A stretch of DNA of 64,000 nucleotides from CAVZYN01 sp963779515 (lineage in GTDB: Bacteria > Pseudomonadota > Alphaproteobacteria > Rhizobiales > Hyphomicrobiaceae): NCBI GenBank assembly GCA_963779515.1, contig CAVZYN010000002.1:620001-684000 (forward strand), given 5' to 3'. The notes under the pieces were generated by a model that did no database searches, had not been told where the DNA came from, and saw only the letters and a list, made by a program, of their open reading frames with translations. Positions 60,582-64,000 of the stretch are shown one piece after another. How positions within the stretch are numbered: the stretch's first letter is position 1; every line of letters starts with the position of its first letter. A program made the translations under genes and the position numbers.

Positions 60582-61493
60582 ATGAGCAATACCGCTGCCA
60601 GCGCGCAAGGCTATCTGCCCGACCCGCGGAATGAACAGGTCCTGATCTATGTCGACGGCAACTTCGTGCCGCGGAACGAGGCGCGTGTTTCCGTCTTCGA
60701 CAGCGGCTTCGTGCTTGGCGACGGCGTATGGGAGGGTTTGCGTCTGAAAGCAGGACGCCTGGTCCAGATCGACTCGCATCTCGACCGTTTGTTCGAGGGT
60801 GCGCGCTCCATTGCGCTCGATATTGGTCGCTCACGCGAAGAGGTCGCTGCAGCGATCCATGAAACGCTCGCCCGCAACAACATGCTCGACGGTGCTCATA
60901 TCCGGCTGATGATCACGAGAGGGGTGAAGAGTACCCCGAACCAGGACCCGCGCTTCGTCATTGGCAAGGCAACGATGGTCATCGTCGCCGAGTACAAGTC
61001 GCCGCGCCCAGAAGCGAAGGCGCGTGGTATTTCGCTGTTCACCTCGACATTCCGCACCAGTGGTCCGGACGTGTTCGATCTGAGGCTCAACTCCCACAGT
61101 CGCCTCAATCTCATCCAGGCGCTCATCCAGGCAATCAATGCTGGCGCAGACGAGGCGCTGATGCTCGATCCTCGTGGGTTCGTCGCAAGTTGTAATTCGA
61201 CCAACTTCTTCATCGTCCGTCGTGGCGAGCTTTGGACCTCGACCGGCGCCTATTCCTTCAAAGGCCTGACGCAACGTGCCGTCATCGACAGCTGGTGCGC
61301 CGCAGGAGGCGTGGCGCGAGAGATGGACATCACGCTTGCAGAGGTCTATGCGGCCGACGAGGCTTTCATCACCGGCACGCTCGGCGGCGTAACACCCGTG
61401 ACGCGGATCGACGGCCGCCAGATTGGAACAGACTTGCCGGGGCCGGCGACCTTGAGAGCATCCGGACTGTACCAAGCCTGGGTCATGCGATGA
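60582..61493 (+). CDS. Class IV aminotransferase-like protein (branched-chain/D-amino-acid type) lacking an evident PLP lysine
   Basis: A 303-residue fold-IV protein: YVDGNFVPRNEARVSVFDSG, LGDGVWEGLRLKAGRLVQID, HIRLMITRG, then LRLNSHSRLNLIQALIQAIN and EALMLDPRGFVASCNSTNFF. Overall length and motifs match branched-chain or D-amino-acid transaminases. In those families a lysine three to four residues before the Leu-Asn binds PLP. The segment 160-185 here has none: SHSRLN stands in its place. Function is therefore uncertain: an unusual lyase or binding protein, or a subfamily with a displaced lysine. It follows the amino-acid transporter operon. Confidence 0.8.
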   Translation: MSNTAASAQGYLPDPRNEQVLIYVDGNFVPRNEARVSVFDSGFVLGDGVWEGLRLKAGRLVQIDSHLDRLFEGARSIALDIGRSREEVAAAIHETLARNNMLDGAHIRLMITRGVKSTPNQDPRFVIGKATMVIVAEYKSPRPEAKARGISLFTSTFRTSGPDVFDLRLNSHSRLNLIQALIQAINAGADEALMLDPRGFVASCNSTNFFIVRRGELWTSTGAYSFKGLTQRAVIDSWCAAGGVAREMDITLAEVYAADEAFITGTLGGVTPVTRIDGRQIGTDLPGPATLRASGLYQAWVMR

Positions 61494-61660
61494 GCCATCC
61501 ATTCAATGAGAGACAACTCGACTGCGATTGAAGATCGCGTCCAGGTCGCTTGAGTGTTTTACAAACCATGGCCATCGGCACTGAGTTTTGGGCCATCAAC
61601 CAAATTGCCTTGCACAACATTTCTTACGACAAATCAGCACGATGGCTGTATCGAACACCC
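61494..61660. other. Island right end, no gene seen
   Basis: The DNA between the aminotransferase-like gene and attR contains only short frames without ribosome binding sites or recognisable motifs. Confidence 0.5.
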
Positions 61661-61706
61661 TTCGTAATGATGGGGTCGGGGGTTCGAGTCCCTCTTGCGG
61701 CACCAT
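61661..61706. repeat. attR: duplicate of the tRNA-Thr 3' segment
   Basis: Identical over 46 bases to 24431-24476, ending GGCACCAT; the following seven bases after one mismatch (AAATCAA) also match. No tRNA 5' half precedes it, so it is a tRNA fragment left by integration. Confidence 0.92.
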
Positions 61707-61845
61707 TAAATCAATTGTCCAGCCCCAGAGCCGTCCGGAGACGTTACGGGCTAGGTCATCCTGCGCGCGCAGCCGAGCAGTATTAACGTCTGCTTCACGC
61801 TACAATAGTTTGCGATTCTCCTATTTAGCTCAATGTTAGCGAATA

Positions 61846-61872
61846 TACGGTCTCCTGGCCGTTTACGGTCTC
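61846..61872. repeat. Direct repeat TACGGTCTC upstream of the TadG-like gene
   Basis: TACGGTCTC occurs at 61846-61854 and 61864-61872, 18 bases apart, within 45 bases of the start codon at 61891. It could be a pair of regulator half-sites. Confidence 0.3.
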
Positions 61873-61890
61873 GGATGAGCGGCGGGGAAA

Positions 61891-63153
61891 ATGTATCGAA
61901 TCTCGAAGGACGTCGGCGCGTTCCGGACGGACTCCGATGGGGCCGTCGCGATTGTGTTTGCGCTGTGCCTCACACTCATTTGCGGGGTCGGCGCCTTGGC
62001 GATCGATTTCGGCATCGCGTTCAGTGTCAAGTCCAAGATGCAGGCTGAGCTGGATGCGGCAGTCCTTGCTGGTGCGGCCTCGCTCGAGAATGACGGCCAG
62101 CGATTGGCGCGGGCGAACGCGTTTCTCGAACATGGCATCAAGAAGCACAAGCTCGACGCCACCATCGTTGGCAAGTCGATGATTGTGGATCCCAACACCA
62201 AGGGCATTCGCGGCGAAGTGACGGTCCGTCTCAAGACCTTTCTTGCGGGCGTGATTGGCCACGATACACTCGACGTGAAAGTCAAGTCGACGGCAGCCCG
62301 CGCGCCTGCGACGACCGTGTTGGATGTGGCCATGTGCATCGATGCCACCGGTTCCATGCAACCGACCATCAATGCAGTCAAAAATAACGCCCTGAATTTC
62401 TATGGCGACCTCAATCAAAAGATCGAAAACAAGGGCTTGGAGCCCTTTTCGGTGGTGCGTATCCGCCCGATCTTCTTCCGGGATTACGGAGGCAACTACA
62501 GATATCAAGTCGACTCCGGCGGGTTTGTCGATAAGTACCCCAATGGATGGGTCAGCAGGCCAGCGGGCAACTCGCGCAACTTGGGCGACGACGTCTCGAT
62601 GCGGGCCAGCGCGGACTTCTACAATCTTGTCAATCAGGCCTCGGATTTCTCGGGCTTCGTTGCGCCTGAGATTGAGTCCGGCGGCGGTGACGATCCCGAG
62701 TCGGGCTTGGAATGCCTGAACGAGGCCATGGATTCCCGCTGGACAAAAGTTGGCGATCAAGTGCAAACGAAGGACGGCCAAAAGCCAGCCAACGAAGTCT
62801 ATTCGGTGATCGCCATTTGGACTGATCAGGATACACATGAGCCGAGCTTTTCGCGATCGCTGCTCAACGCGTCGTATCCGCCGTCGTCGAAAATGCCGCG
62901 CGACTACGCCGGGCTTGCTGGCAAGTGGAACAGCGAGGCCAAGATTCCGCAGCAGAACAAGATGCTGGCGATGTTCATTCCGAGTTCGAGAACGATGGGT
63001 GGGTGGCAGCCCATCACGGCATGGAACCGCTACACTTATGCCGGGTCGTTGACCGATGGCACCGGAATGATGATCGATAAGATCGTCGATGCGATCGCCA
63101 AAATTAAGAGCAAGACGGCGGTTGCGCGACTGGTGGAGCAGCGTAATCCGTGA
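61891..63153 (+). CDS. TadG-like pilus-assembly/von Willebrand factor A domain protein
   Basis: A 420-residue protein. The N-terminal segment DGAVAIVFALCLTLICGVGA is the TadE/TadG-like membrane anchor found in Flp pilus minor components. A von Willebrand A domain begins about residue 140 with VLDVAMCIDATGSMQPTINA, where Asp-x-Thr-x-Ser forms the metal-ion-dependent adhesion site. PEIESGGGDDPESGLECLNE is the downstream acidic strand. It is probably anchored in the inner membrane with the domain outside. It lies just beyond attR, so it belongs to the ancestral chromosome downstream of tRNA-Thr. GGCGGGG precedes ATG 61891. Confidence 0.85.
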   Translation: MYRISKDVGAFRTDSDGAVAIVFALCLTLICGVGALAIDFGIAFSVKSKMQAELDAAVLAGAASLENDGQRLARANAFLEHGIKKHKLDATIVGKSMIVDPNTKGIRGEVTVRLKTFLAGVIGHDTLDVKVKSTAARAPATTVLDVAMCIDATGSMQPTINAVKNNALNFYGDLNQKIENKGLEPFSVVRIRPIFFRDYGGNYRYQVDSGGFVDKYPNGWVSRPAGNSRNLGDDVSMRASADFYNLVNQASDFSGFVAPEIESGGGDDPESGLECLNEAMDSRWTKVGDQVQTKDGQKPANEVYSVIAIWTDQDTHEPSFSRSLLNASYPPSSKMPRDYAGLAGKWNSEAKIPQQNKMLAMFIPSSRTMGGWQPITAWNRYTYAGSLTDGTGMMIDKIVDAIAKIKSKTAVARLVEQRNP

Positions 63154-63325
63154 GGCCTCCAGTCCACGGCGGGAGCAGGAAAGGTCATCAGTTCCTCGGG
63201 CGCAGGCGGCACCACGATGAACCAACTGGTCGCAACGACATCGCCGGCGGTTTGCAATTAGAGCGGGTCAGCGTTTGACGCTTTATCCACGTCGGACCGC
63301 GCGTCTCGATGCTCCTGCCCTCAGC

Positions 63326-64000
63326 TCACTTCGTCGTGTTGGCGAACCGGGCAATGGAAAACGGCGCTATCTCTGTCGTCGTTGTACCGGTGGCGATCAG
63401 TTCTGCCATCACGTCGCCGACGCCAGGGCCGAGCTGGAAGCCGTGTCCGCAGAAGCCGAACGCATAGTAGAGGCCAGCGACTTTGGCCGATGCTCCCATG
63501 ATAGGGATGTCGTCCGGCAGGTAGCCTTCAATGCCGCTCCAGACACGGATGATGGAGAGCCGGTTCAATGCCGGCACGATGCGCGCTATCTGCTGGAGTT
63601 GTGCCAGAGTGTTCTGCGGCTTCACGGTGGCGCGGCGCGTCTCGAGGTTCGGAACAGTGCGGAAGCCGCCACCAAAAACGATGTTGCCGCGCTTGACCTG
63701 CCGTAGATAGACGACCTCTTCGGGAATGCGCGTGGAGACCCCCAGTACAGGCACAAGTCCATAGGGCACAGGCTCGGTCACTGCCATCTGCGGGCCGTTC
63801 GTTTCCAGTGGCACCGGCTCGCCGAATTGGCGCGCCAGCTGGTTGCCCCACGCACCGGTGGCGATCACGAGCTGGGCGGCGCGGAAGATGCGGCCGTCGG
63901 TGCTGTCGACGCGAAAGCCGTCGCCATCTCGCTCGACTCGCGCGACCTCCGTGTTCTCGACGACATCCGCACCTTCGCGCGCCGCGGCCCGGCCGAACGC
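63326..64000 (-). CDS. FAD-dependent oxidoreductase (DAO/glycine-sarcosine oxidase family), 3' part
   Basis: The reading frame remains open to the edge of the window, so the N-terminus with the FAD-binding motif is missing. The visible 224 residues contain QLVIATGAWGNQLARQFGEP, VYLRQVKRGNIVFGGGF and the C-terminal FAD segment YYAFGFCGHGFQLGPGVGDV, which is diagnostic for DAO-type amine oxidases (sarcosine oxidase, glycine oxidase, D-amino-acid dehydrogenase). The enzyme would oxidise an amine or amino acid to an imine. It is convergent with the TadG-like gene. Confidence 0.85.
   Translation of the reverse strand, partial: AFGRAAAREGADVVENTEVARVERDGDGFRVDSTDGRIFRAAQLVIATGAWGNQLARQFGEPVPLETNGPQMAVTEPVPYGLVPVLGVSTRIPEEVVYLRQVKRGNIVFGGGFRTVPNLETRRATVKPQNTLAQLQQIARIVPALNRLSIIRVWSGIEGYLPDDIPIMGASAKVAGLYYAFGFCGHGFQLGPGVGDVMAELIATGTTTTEIAPFSIARFANTTK

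Larger units (their letters stand above)
24431..61706. mobile_element. Integrated genomic island in tRNA-Thr (about 37.2 kb)
   Basis: A 46-base exact direct repeat, the 3' part of tRNA-Thr from the anticodon loop through CCA plus one base, bounds this segment (24431-24476 and 61661-61706). A tyrosine integrase reading toward the tRNA, an excisionase-like gene and an HTH gene lie immediately inside the left end. The cargo is entirely transport and catabolism. No relaxase, type IV secretion or replication gene is visible, so it is best described as a non-conjugative integrative island. A decayed second integrase module at 27.56-28.49 kb indicates a composite history. Confidence 0.9.

Noticed and set aside
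24477..61660. Prophage or conjugative element
   Set aside because: No capsid, tail, lysis, relaxase or type IV secretion genes are seen. Only the recombination module is mobile-element-like.
1..64000. CRISPR arrays, rRNA genes and insertion sequences
   Set aside because: No regularly spaced repeats, rRNA-like sequence or transposase were found on reading the window.

Overview
The window looks like GC-rich chromosomal DNA of an alphaproteobacterium, most likely order Hyphomicrobiales (Bradyrhizobium/Rhodopseudomonas-like relatives). This rests on the many solute-binding-protein uptake systems (two tripartite tricarboxylate transporters, TRAP components, three ABC importers), a caspase-like secreted protein, an Lrp-controlled dehydratase locus and a palindromic intergenic repeat of a type familiar from Rhizobiales. 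No rRNA, CRISPR array or insertion sequence is visible. The assignment is inference; no database was searched.

Left backbone (1-24,430). A partial ELM1-like gene is followed by a terminator and promoter, then a co-directional uptake/catabolism cluster: TctC-TctB-TctA, an isocitrate-lyase/PEP-mutase-family lyase, a small NTF2-like secreted protein, a zinc alcohol dehydrogenase and a complete TRAP transporter (375-8883). An intergenic stretch (8884-9530) holds several long hairpins, two of which appear to be diverged, oppositely oriented copies of one structure. It precedes a 37-residue highly basic peptide. Next come a secreted caspase-family protein, a large alpha/beta hydrolase, an aldehyde dehydrogenase, a D-threonine-aldolase/D-serine-dehydratase-like enzyme, a frameshifted DUF2076 gene, and an Lrp regulator divergent from threonine dehydratase. 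The truncated 5' end of an Asp/Glu racemase gene, a second PLP dehydratase, a homodimeric PDH-E1-like enzyme, an orphan TRAP binding protein and tRNA-Thr(CGU) follow.

Genomic island (24,431-61,706, about 37.2 kb). It is bounded by a 46-bp exact direct repeat that is the 3' part of tRNA-Thr starting at the anticodon loop. A tyrosine integrase, an excisionase-like gene and an HTH gene lie next to the tRNA, and a decayed second HTH/integrase pair lies 2 kb further in. No conjugation genes are seen. The cargo is catabolic. (i) A LacI regulator is divergent from an eight-gene operon (split UxaA dehydratase, beta-hydroxyacid dehydrogenase, aldose dehydrogenase, ABC sugar transporter without its ATPase, SMP-30 lactonase). 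The operon is flanked by two enolase-superfamily genes and a short-chain dehydrogenase, and resembles an oxidative, non-phosphorylating route for L-fucose-like (D-threo) aldoses. (ii) A second TctCBA transporter is followed by a cytoplasmic-type sulfatase. (iii) Two more enolase-superfamily genes surround an AstE-like deacylase and an MlrC-like M81 metallopeptidase, followed by a class II aldolase, a dipeptide-type ABC importer, a polar amino-acid ABC importer and a class IV aminotransferase-like protein.

Right backbone (61,707-64,000). A TadG-like von Willebrand protein and the 3' part of an FAD-dependent oxidoreductase.

An overall oddity is that nine otherwise well-conserved genes (eight in the island, one outside) carry small frame disruptions, mostly single-base gains, some mutually compensating. 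They may be uncorrected sequencing errors or real decay, and this should be settled before the cargo is judged functional.
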